Shown here: piece by piece, positions 1 to 5,338 of the stretch
How positions within the stretch are numbered: the first letter of the stretch is position 1
Layout of the letters: every line of letters begins with the position of its first letter
Assembly (NCBI GenBank): GCA_017458805.1
Contig: JAFTAC010000676.1
Coordinates: forward strand, 1 to 5,338
Origin: Victivallales bacterium
GTDB taxonomy: Bacteria > Verrucomicrobiota > Lentisphaeria > Oligosphaerales > Oligosphaeraceae
DNA: 5,338 nt
Direction: 5' to 3'
Notes under the pieces: generated by a model
Seen by the model: only the letters and a program-made list of their open reading frames with translations
Told to the model about the DNA's origin: nothing
The model's database searches: none
Translations under genes and position numbers: made by a program

Positions 1-3000
1 GATGGGAGTGCCAAGCTTCCCAAGGCGGTTTTCATCTACCGCCGCTGCCCGAGGAAGGATGCGACGGTTTGGTTTGACAATTTCAAGCTGATTAACGGCA
101 TGGCGAAGTTCAAGCCCATCGTCTATGTCCCCCCGAAAGGCCACCGCGCGCCGACGGACGAGGAAAAGGCGTTTGGCGCCCAGCTCTTCAGCCGCACGTG
201 GATGGAGCACATCTTCCGCAACGTGAAACCGTTGCCGTCGGATGACGCCAATCCCGTACTGAAGGCGGCTGCCTGCCCTGGCGAGGCGGAGCCCGTCATG
301 CTTTCCATCCACGCCCTGAAGGAGATCGCCAGCGCAAAGGTCACGGTGCCTGCACCTCTGAAGAGTGCCGATGGCGGTGAAATCGCGCCATCCGCATTTA
401 CCATCCAATATCTTGGCTATCTGAACAAACGCCCCACCTACCAGTCGCTCAGCTACTACAAGCAGATTCCGATGCTGCTTGAGAAACGCGATTTCATCGC
501 CGTCAAGGCCAATGAATCGCAGTCCTTCTGGATTGATGTTGACGTGCCCGCAGACGCCAAACCAGGCCTCTACAAGGGCAGCGTGCTGTTGACGCTGGAC
601 GGACAGTCCAAGAGCATTCCCTACGAGCTGAAGGTGCGCTCCTTCGTGGCCCCCGAGGCGACGGACATGATGTTCGGCGAATACCTGACGGGCCCGCGCG
701 GCCTTGTCAAGACTTTCACGGACAAGGTGGCGCAGTATGAACACGACATGGCGCTCATGCGCAAGCTCAACTTCACCTCCGTCGGTTTCTGCCATTCGTT
801 CGACATCTCCAAGTGCGTTTACAAGGACGGAAAGGTCACCATCAACTTCGTTCCCGAAGAGATGTTCGTCGTCTTCATGGACCTCTATGTCAAGCACAAG
901 TATCCGTGCCCCGTCATCCTTCTGGCGGACCCTGGCGACAAGTTCGCCCTGCGGATGGGCTTCACGGAGTTCTCGCCCGAATACAAGACCTGCTACCAGA
1001 CCTTCTGGAAGGCGATGCAGGCGGAGTGCAAGGCACGCAACTGGCCCGAGCTGATTGTCCAGCCAGAGGACGAACCTGGCTGGCGCTCGTCGGAAATCCA
1101 GAAGCGCAACGTTCAGCTCCTGAAGTACCTGAAGGAGATACCAGGGATGCGCACCGAAGTGGATGGCCCTGGCGATTCCTACTTCTATACGCAGGCGGGC
1201 CCGTATTCTGACGTGTGGAACTTCAACGGCTGTGTCGCGGCTCCCGAGAAGATGGTGGAGCTGGCGACGGAGGGGCGTCTGGTCGCCCTCTACAACAACG
1301 ACGTGGAGAGCTACCGCCCTGCCACCAGCCGCTATGTCGCGGGCTTCTTCATGGCGCGCTCCAAGGCGAATGGCGTCTTCAACTGGGCGATGCGCAGCTA
1401 TGGTGGCAGTCCCTTCAATGACTTCGACACCCGTTATGGCGATACAACCAATTTCTATCCAGGCGACAGCACCCGTCCTGGCGGTCCTGGTATCGGCATG
1501 CTCTCCTTCCGCGAAGGCATTGACGACTTCCGCTACATCCGCTACCTCCAGACTCTCATCAAGCAGAAGCCTGGGAAGGAGGCCGACTATGCGCAGAAGG
1601 TCCTGGACGAGATTCTCGGCAGCATCCGCTACTTCACGCAGATCCGCAACGCTGGCGCATTCAAGACGCTGCCCATCGCCCCGAATGGCGACAACCAGGT
1701 GACGGGCGTCTTCAACCTGAAGACTGGCTGGTCGCTGGAGGACTACGACCGCGCGCGTGAAATCATCGCCACGCAGATTGAGAAACTGCTGGGCGTGAAG
1801 GATGCCGCGAAGGGGGCAATTGCCCCCGTGCTGAATCTCGCCGCCTCCACCAGCGCACCTGTTTACGCTGATGCAGAATCCTCTACACGCAACTCCTACA
1901 AAGTGGCTATCACACGCTGCAATAAAGCCCCTGTGATTGACGGCAAGCTGGATGACGACTGCTGGCAGACCGCTGGCCTCATGCAGGACTTCAGCATCAA
2001 CATCGGCGGCAAGCCCAAGGCGAAGACAAAGGCGTGGATCGCCACCGACGGCGAGAAGCTCTATCTTGCCACGGAGGCCGAAGAGGAGTTCATGAGCCAT
2101 ATCACCGCCAATATCTCGGAGAAGAACGGCCCTGTCTATAACGACGACTGCGTGGAGTTCTTCTTTGACCCGAACCTGAAGATGCAGGGCTTCTACCAGC
2201 TCTCCGTGAATCCGATTGGCGCCATCTTCTGTGGCGGGACGCTGGGTGGCTGGAACCCCGATGTGAAGGTTGCTGCGCTGAAGGGCGCCGACCGCTGGTT
2301 CGTGGAGCTTTCCATGCCCCTGAAGGACCTGAAGCTGACTGGCAGCTCATTCGGTTTCAACGTCTGCCGCGAGCGCAGGCCGCTGGAGGTCTTCGAACTC
2401 TCCTGTTGGTCGCCGACTGGCGGCTCCTTCGGACAGCCTGCGCGCTTCGGTCTTGCCAGCATGGGCTCCACCTGGATTCGCAGTGTCAACATCGATACCG
2501 CCATCGTCGGCAAGGGCAGCATCAACGTCAGCGTCATCAACCCCAATGCCAACGATGACGAGCTGACCATCGAGACAGCCTGGAAGCTGTTGGACGGCAA
2601 GAAGGTACTGGCTGATGAGAAGGCCACGAAGAAGGCCGCCCCTGGCAAGAAGACCGCCGAGCTGACCTTCCCGACGCGCCTGGCGCAGGCGGGCGAGCTG
2701 GAGGTGATGGTCACCATCAAGAACGCCAAGGGAAGCCAGCTTGAGAAGCAGGTCGTGCGCCGCGAGGTCAAGTCGCCCGTGAGCATATTCGTCTCGTCGC
2801 CATTCGTCGGGGAGGATTGGAAGGCTTCCATGACGATTGACTACCTGCAGGACGCTGGCGAGAAGCTGGAACTCCAGATATGGACGATTTCCAATCCCAA
2901 GCAGGTCACCCGCCTCAAGACGGGCAGGAACTCCCGCTTCGACGTGACCCTCTACAAAGGCGCCTTCTCGCCACTGGACGGTCTCTGCGCCAAGCTGGTT

Positions 3001-3057
3001 GACCTGAAATCCAACCGCACCATCGGCACCACCGAAATCACGCTCTTCGCAAAATAA
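1..3057 (+). CDS. 5'-truncated multidomain glycoside hydrolase-like protein (GH123/DUF4091-like barrel plus CBM9-like domain)
   Basis: The frame is open from base 1 to the TAA at 3055-3057, giving 1018 visible residues (numbered from base 1). The ATG at 100 has no Shine-Dalgarno sequence, and the codons before it encode VWFDNFKL, a typical last strand of a jelly-roll carbohydrate-binding domain, so the start is upstream of the window. Residues about 34-215 look like a beta-sandwich ending in FWIDVDVPADAKPGLYKGSV, a pattern seen before the barrel in GH123/DUF4091-type proteins. Residues about 222-600 look like a TIM barrel and helical end: PEDEPG has adjacent D357 and E358, comparable to the Asp-Glu pair used by GH123 N-acetylgalactosaminidases, and SFREGIDDFRY (502-512) matches the DUF4091 ending. 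Residues about 633-822 are CBM9-like (VIDGKLDDDCW, DDCVEFFFDP). Residues 823-1018 are beta-rich and unassigned. Export is likely for this architecture, but the signal peptide would be outside the window. The hydrolase class is fairly sure; the substrate is unknown. Confidence 0.8.
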   Translation, partial: DGSAKLPKAVFIYRRCPRKDATVWFDNFKLINGMAKFKPIVYVPPKGHRAPTDEEKAFGAQLFSRTWMEHIFRNVKPLPSDDANPVLKAAACPGEAEPVMLSIHALKEIASAKVTVPAPLKSADGGEIAPSAFTIQYLGYLNKRPTYQSLSYYKQIPMLLEKRDFIAVKANESQSFWIDVDVPADAKPGLYKGSVLLTLDGQSKSIPYELKVRSFVAPEATDMMFGEYLTGPRGLVKTFTDKVAQYEHDMALMRKLNFTSVGFCHSFDISKCVYKDGKVTINFVPEEMFVVFMDLYVKHKYPCPVILLADPGDKFALRMGFTEFSPEYKTCYQTFWKAMQAECKARNWPELIVQPEDEPGWRSSEIQKRNVQLLKYLKEIPGMRTEVDGPGDSYFYTQAGPYSDVWNFNGCVAAPEKMVELATEGRLVALYNNDVESYRPATSRYVAGFFMARSKANGVFNWAMRSYGGSPFNDFDTRYGDTTNFYPGDSTRPGGPGIGMLSFREGIDDFRYIRYLQTLIKQKPGKEADYAQKVLDEILGSIRYFTQIRNAGAFKTLPIAPNGDNQVTGVFNLKTGWSLEDYDRAREIIATQIEKLLGVKDAAKGAIAPVLNLAASTSAPVYADAESSTRNSYKVAITRCNKAPVIDGKLDDDCWQTAGLMQDFSINIGGKPKAKTKAWIATDGEKLYLATEAEEEFMSHITANISEKNGPVYNDDCVEFFFDPNLKMQGFYQLSVNPIGAIFCGGTLGGWNPDVKVAALKGADRWFVELSMPLKDLKLTGSSFGFNVCRERRPLEVFELSCWSPTGGSFGQPARFGLASMGSTWIRSVNIDTAIVGKGSINVSVINPNANDDELTIETAWKLLDGKKVLADEKATKKAAPGKKTAELTFPTRLAQAGELEVMVTIKNAKGSQLEKQVVRREVKSPVSIFVSSPFVGEDWKASMTIDYLQDAGEKLELQIWTISNPKQVTRLKTGRNSRFDVTLYKGAFSPLDGLCAKLVDLKSNRTIGTTEITLFAK
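1897..2466 (+). other. CBM9-like beta-sandwich domain within the first gene
   Basis: Residues about 633-822 of the first protein follow a linker rich in Ala, Ser and Thr (about 600-632). The domain opens with APVIDGKLDDDCWQTA (643-658), the usual entry of CBM9-like domains (small hydrophobic, IDG, Asp, W), has a W-A-T-D-x-x-x-L-Y-L-A strand pair, and contains NDDCVEFFFDP (714-724), matching the family's D-x-V-E-hydrophobic-hydrophobic-D-P strand. It ends with a Trp-containing strand (CWSPTGG). CBM9 domains bind sugar chain ends in characterised xylanases, but many CBM9-like domains attached to other hydrolases have no known ligand. The boundary is approximate. Confidence 0.72.
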
Positions 3058-3102
3058 AACGAAAATGTGTGAGGTTTGATGACCACAAGGTTAATTAGAA
3101 GA

Positions 3103-3140
3103 GAAGCCCCGGAGCGGCAGCGCCCGTTAGGGCGCGACAA
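3103..3140. repeat. Palindromic repeat unit 1 (GCGCCC-GTTA-GGGCGC)
   Basis: A perfect 6-bp stem GCGCCC (3120-3125) / GGGCGC (3130-3135) closes a GTTA loop. The unit begins with GAAGCCCC (3103-3110), 17 bases upstream of the stem, and ends with GACAA. The third unit repeats the same lead-in and a near-identical tail (AACAA), so this is a dispersed repeat of about 38 bases rather than a lone hairpin. Confidence 0.8.
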
Positions 3141-3142
3141 TC

Positions 3143-3183
3143 GTAGCCCAATGCAAGCGCCCGTAAGGGCGCGCAGCATTGGG
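3143..3183. repeat. Palindromic repeat unit 2: nested two-stem hairpin with GTAG at its 5' foot
   Basis: The inner stem GCGCCC (3157-3162) / GGGCGC (3167-3172) closes a GTAA loop. Outside it, CCCAATGC (3147-3154) pairs perfectly with GCATTGGG (3176-3183), with an AA/GCA internal loop between the stems. All 14 base pairs are Watson-Crick. GTAG (3143-3146) stands directly before the outer stem, as in REP sequences recognised by RAYT transposases. No T-run follows, so a classical intrinsic terminator is not supported, although RNA stabilisation or pausing is possible. Confidence 0.78.
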
Positions 3184-3185
3184 AG

Positions 3186-3222
3186 GAAGCCCCCCACGAC
3201 TTCGCGCCCGTAGGGCGCAACA
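3186..3222. repeat. Palindromic repeat unit 3 (GCGCCC-GTA-GGGCGC)
   Basis: A perfect 6-bp stem GCGCCC (3204-3209) / GGGCGC (3213-3218) closes a GTA loop, one base shorter than the loops in units 1 and 2. Like unit 1 it starts with GAAGCCCC (3186-3193), here 18 bases before the stem, and is followed by AACAA. The variable middle between the lead-in and stem differs from unit 1, which argues for separate copies of an element rather than one recent tandem duplication. Confidence 0.78.
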
Positions 3223-3251
3223 AGGACATTCTTCTGGTTCTTTGCCATCAT

Positions 3252-3282
3252 CACAATCCGCACAATCCACTATACACTATAC
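3252..3282 (+). promoter_or_regulatory. Two short tandem direct repeats in the leader, possible promoter or operator
   Basis: CACAATCC occurs at 3252-3259 and again at 3261-3268, and ACTATAC occurs at 3269-3275 and immediately again at 3276-3282. The TATAC-containing stretch resembles weak -10 elements, but I find no well-spaced -35 partner: TTGCCA at 3242-3247 is 23 bases from TATACA at 3271. It is the A/T-richest part just before the second gene, so a promoter or regulator site here is plausible but unproven. Confidence 0.3.
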
Positions 3283-3284
3283 GA

Positions 3285-3290
3285 TAGGAG
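3285..3290 (+). promoter_or_regulatory. Ribosome binding site of the second gene
   Basis: TAGGAG lies 7 bases before the ATG at 3298, ideal Shine-Dalgarno spacing. It fixes the start of the second gene at 3298, and shows that this organism uses ordinary Shine-Dalgarno initiation, which the in-frame ATG at 100 in the first gene lacks. Confidence 0.85.
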
Positions 3291-3297
3291 ACACATC

Positions 3298-5322
3298 ATG
3301 GCTCATCATTTGAGATTCCGCCAGATTCACCTGGATTTCCATACCTCTGGGAACATTCCTGGCATCGGTCTTGGCTTCGACAAGGAGGAGTGGATACGCA
3401 CCCTCAAGGACGCTCACGTCAACTCCATAACTCTGTTTGCCAAGTGCCATCACGGCTGGCACTACCATGACACGAAGGTCGGCAGGATGCACCCGTCGCT
3501 GGGATTTGACCTGTTACGCGCCCAGTTCGACGCCTGCAAGGAGGCGGACATCAACGCCCCAATCTACATTTCAGCAGGCTATGACGACGTCACCATGATG
3601 GAGCATCCAGGCTGGAAGAACATCTTTGTGAATCCCAAAACGATGGAGGTCACCATCCCCAGCAACCTGAAGGCGGGTTTTCACCGCGCCTGCTTCAACT
3701 CCCCGTACCTGGAGCATCTGGTCGCTGAAATCAAGGAGGTCCTCCAGCAGTTCCCCAACTGCAACGGAATCTTCCTGGACATTATCAAGCAGCCCGTTTG
3801 CGCATGCGAGCACTGCATGAAGGTGATGCGCGAAAACGGCCTTGACCCCACCCGCTACGAGGACCTGGTCATCTGCCAGCAGATGGCTCAGGAGCGCTAT
3901 TTCAAGCTGACCACCAAGGCCGTGATGGACTTCGACCCCGAGATGCCGATTTTCCACAACGCGGGCCATGTGAAGCCAGGGAACCGCGCCCTTTTGAACG
4001 AGTACTTCTCCCATCTGGAGATTGAGTCCCTGCCGACAGGTGGCTGGGGCTACGACCACTATCCTCTGGCCGCGAAGTATGCGCAGACGGTCGGCATGGA
4101 CCATCTGGGCATGACGGGCAAGTTCCACACGACCTGGGGAGAGTTCGGCGGCTACAAGCACCCGAACGCCCTGCGCTATGAGTGCGCCGCCATGCTGGCG
4201 TATGGCTCGAAGTGCAGCATCGGCGACCAGTTGCATCCCAGCGGGAAGCTGGACTCCTCCACCTACCGCATCATCGGCAAGGCCTATTCGGAGGTTGAGG
4301 CGAAGGAAGCGTGGTGCGACCGCGTCAACAGCATCGCCGACATCGCCATCCTCCCGAGGCAGGCGATTGAAAAGGACACCAACCGCGACGAACCAGGCGA
4401 CGTGGGGGCAGGACGCCTTCTCCTCGAAGGCCACTTCCTCTTCGACATCATCGACCTGGACGTGGATTTCGCCAAGTACCGCCTGTTGGTTCTGCCCGAT
4501 GCAGTGCCTATCGACGCCAAGCTCAAGAAGCGCCTGGACGCATATCTGGCGAAGGGAGGCAGGCTCCTGCTGACGGGTACCAGCGGACTGGACGCCAACG
4601 GCCAGCCCCTCTTCGAACTGGGCGCCAAGTTCGAGGGACTCAGCCCCTTCTCGCCCGACTATCTACTGCCAATTGAAAAGCTCCAGCCCCCCGATGTGGA
4701 TTCCCCGATGGTCATGTACCTGCCGGGCCAGCGCATGAAGGTGACCAAGGGCACGAGCCTGGGCGTGACCTATGACTCCTACTTCAACCGCACGGACCAC
4801 TACCACTTCTGCTCGCACCAGCAGACCCCCTATCCGACCGATGCATCGGGCTTTGATTCGGGCGTGCAGTTCGGCAACATCGTCTATCTTGTGCACCCCA
4901 TGTTCGCCATCTACCGTGGGTGGGGCTGCGTGCCAGTGGCGCAGTACCTCCGCAAGGTGGTGAGCCTAGCGCTGGGCGAACAGCCACGCCTGATCTGCAA
5001 CCTGCCGTCCGCCGCGCGTGTAACGATGATGGACCAGCCCTCCAAGAAGCGCAGCATCGTGCATCTGCTCTATGCGGGCGTGGTGGCGCGTGGCGGGGCC
5101 ACAAACGTCAATGGCGTGCCTGTGCGCGGGAACGGTATGGTGATTGAGGAACTGTTGCCGCTGCATGGCACCCGTGTCAAGGTCAAGCCCCTCAAGGAGG
5201 TGCGCAAGGCCACCTTGGAACCCCAGGGCATCCCCATGCTCTTCGAGCGCGAGGACGACGGCTACATCTCCGTCCTCGTCGATAGCTTCACCTGCCACCA
5301 GATGGTCGTACTGCACTATTGA
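3298..5322 (+). CDS. Putative glycoside hydrolase, hypothetical glycosyl hydrolase 6 type, with beta-galactosidase trimerisation-like domain
   Basis: A complete 674-residue protein starting at ATG 3298 behind TAGGAG and ending at TGA. The N-terminus (HHLRFRQIHLDFHTS, then NSITLFAKCHHGWHYHDT) is characteristic of the GHL6 group, a TIM-barrel family related in layout to GH42 beta-galactosidases. Barrel residues about 1-340 include GIFLDI (157-162) followed by a CxCxxC cluster (C168, C170, C173), EIESLPTGGWGYDHYP with E241 and E243, TGKFHTTWGEFGGYKH with H277, W280 and E282, and CSIGDQLHPSG with D310 and H313. Residues about 345-560 resemble the flavodoxin-like trimerisation domain of GH42 (YRLLVLPDAVPID, GGRLLLTGTSGLD). 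Residues about 562-674 form the C-terminal beta domain (IVHLLYA, HQMVVLHY). There is no signal peptide or membrane segment, so a cytoplasmic enzyme acting on imported oligosaccharides is likely. Activity is not established; annotations such as alpha-L-fucosidase or beta-galactosidase would be guesses. Confidence 0.85.
   Translation: MAHHLRFRQIHLDFHTSGNIPGIGLGFDKEEWIRTLKDAHVNSITLFAKCHHGWHYHDTKVGRMHPSLGFDLLRAQFDACKEADINAPIYISAGYDDVTMMEHPGWKNIFVNPKTMEVTIPSNLKAGFHRACFNSPYLEHLVAEIKEVLQQFPNCNGIFLDIIKQPVCACEHCMKVMRENGLDPTRYEDLVICQQMAQERYFKLTTKAVMDFDPEMPIFHNAGHVKPGNRALLNEYFSHLEIESLPTGGWGYDHYPLAAKYAQTVGMDHLGMTGKFHTTWGEFGGYKHPNALRYECAAMLAYGSKCSIGDQLHPSGKLDSSTYRIIGKAYSEVEAKEAWCDRVNSIADIAILPRQAIEKDTNRDEPGDVGAGRLLLEGHFLFDIIDLDVDFAKYRLLVLPDAVPIDAKLKKRLDAYLAKGGRLLLTGTSGLDANGQPLFELGAKFEGLSPFSPDYLLPIEKLQPPDVDSPMVMYLPGQRMKVTKGTSLGVTYDSYFNRTDHYHFCSHQQTPYPTDASGFDSGVQFGNIVYLVHPMFAIYRGWGCVPVAQYLRKVVSLALGEQPRLICNLPSAARVTMMDQPSKKRSIVHLLYAGVVARGGATNVNGVPVRGNGMVIEELLPLHGTRVKVKPLKEVRKATLEPQGIPMLFEREDDGYISVLVDSFTCHQMVVLHY
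4330..4980 (+). other. Beta-galactosidase trimerisation-like (flavodoxin-like) domain of the second gene
   Basis: Residues about 345-561 of the second protein have the alternating strand/helix pattern of the GH42 middle domain: ADIAILP, then a long insertion with a DIIDLDVDFAKYRLLVLPDAV strand-helix-strand section, a helix KLKKRLDAYLAKGG, the strand RLLLTGTSG, and a late NIVYLVHPMFAIY strand followed by a helix. In GH42 this domain builds the trimer and does not carry out catalysis. Here it suggests an oligomeric enzyme. Boundaries are approximate. Confidence 0.65.
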
Positions 5323-5338
5323 TATGAGCCGCGTTAGC

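Larger units (their letters stand above)
3058..3297. other. Intergenic region with hairpin repeats and leader of the second gene
   Basis: This 240-base gap separates two genes on the same strand. Its left part (3058-3102) is A/T-richer and shows no clear terminator with a T-tract after the first gene's TAA. Its centre (3103-3222) holds three related GC-rich hairpins, and its right part (3223-3297) is A/T-richer and holds short tandem repeats and a ribosome binding site. No convincing small gene is present: the open frame across it on the minus strand overlaps the 3' end of the first gene and simply reads through the palindromes. Confidence 0.8.

Noticed and set aside
2193..2831. 212-codon minus-strand open frame opposite the CBM9-like domain and tail of the first gene
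   Set aside because: The plus-strand frame has recognisable domain motifs across the same bases; the antisense product is Ser/Ala/Pro-rich with no motif.
3147..3183. Intrinsic transcription terminator
   Set aside because: The hairpin is strong but is followed by GAGGAAGCCCC rather than a T-run, and it lies about 90 bases past the stop of the first gene.
3120..3218. CRISPR array suggested by three similar repeats
   Set aside because: The identical part is only a 6-bp stem, spacing between copies is uneven (37 and 47 bases), and the intervening sequence forms part of the hairpins rather than unique spacers.
2952..3263. Minus-strand open frame covering the palindromic cluster
   Set aside because: It overlaps the end of the first gene and encodes only the translated hairpins; such repeat-derived peptides are a common misannotation.
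3242..3276. Sigma-70 promoter TTGCCA ... TATACA
   Set aside because: The spacer is 23 bases, too long for a standard promoter, and neither hexamer is close to consensus.
3571..4434. 287-codon open frame on the minus strand opposite the second gene
   Set aside because: It lies wholly antisense to a well-recognised hydrolase region, its translation looks low-complexity and unlike a known family, and long antisense frames are expected where third positions are G/C-rich.
5324..5338. Start of a third gene (ATG AGC CGC GTT AGC)
   Set aside because: Only five codons are visible and no Shine-Dalgarno sequence precedes the ATG, so it cannot be told from chance.

Overview
The window holds two large same-strand carbohydrate-active genes separated by a 240-base intergenic region that carries a cluster of palindromic repeats. 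The DNA is moderately GC-rich (roughly 58-60% by eye), with strong C/G preference at third codon positions. I see no RNA gene, CRISPR array, insertion sequence or integrase. The gene content resembles accessory glycan-degradation loci of the PVC superphylum (Lentisphaerae, Verrucomicrobia, Planctomycetes relatives), where such hydrolases are numerous. That placement is an inference from family resemblance and repeat style, not from a marker gene.

Bases 1-3057 are the 3' part of a large multidomain protein; its reading frame is already open at base 1, so the true start and any signal peptide lie upstream. The visible order is the end of a jelly-roll-like domain, a beta-sandwich linker, a GH123/DUF4091-like TIM-barrel region with an Asp-Glu pair in a PEDEPG motif, a CBM9-like beta-sandwich and a beta-rich C-terminal tail. 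Bases 3058-3297 carry three copies of a GCGCCC-loop-GGGCGC hairpin, the middle one nested in a second perfect 8-bp stem, then two short tandem repeats and a clear ribosome binding site. Bases 3298-5322 are a complete gene for a 674-residue protein of the hypothetical glycosyl hydrolase 6 type: a TIM barrel, a beta-galactosidase-trimerisation-like (flavodoxin-like) domain and a C-terminal beta domain, with no signal peptide. The last 16 bases hold nothing that can be called.

The two genes could act in sequence on one glycan, the first possibly exported and the second cytoplasmic, but the substrate cannot be read from the sequence. The most unusual signal is compositional: the tetranucleotide CCGG is almost absent (two sites in the window, none in the 3057 coding bases of the first gene), while its mirror GGCC is common. 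This suggests restriction avoidance or methylation-driven loss of CCGG in this genome.
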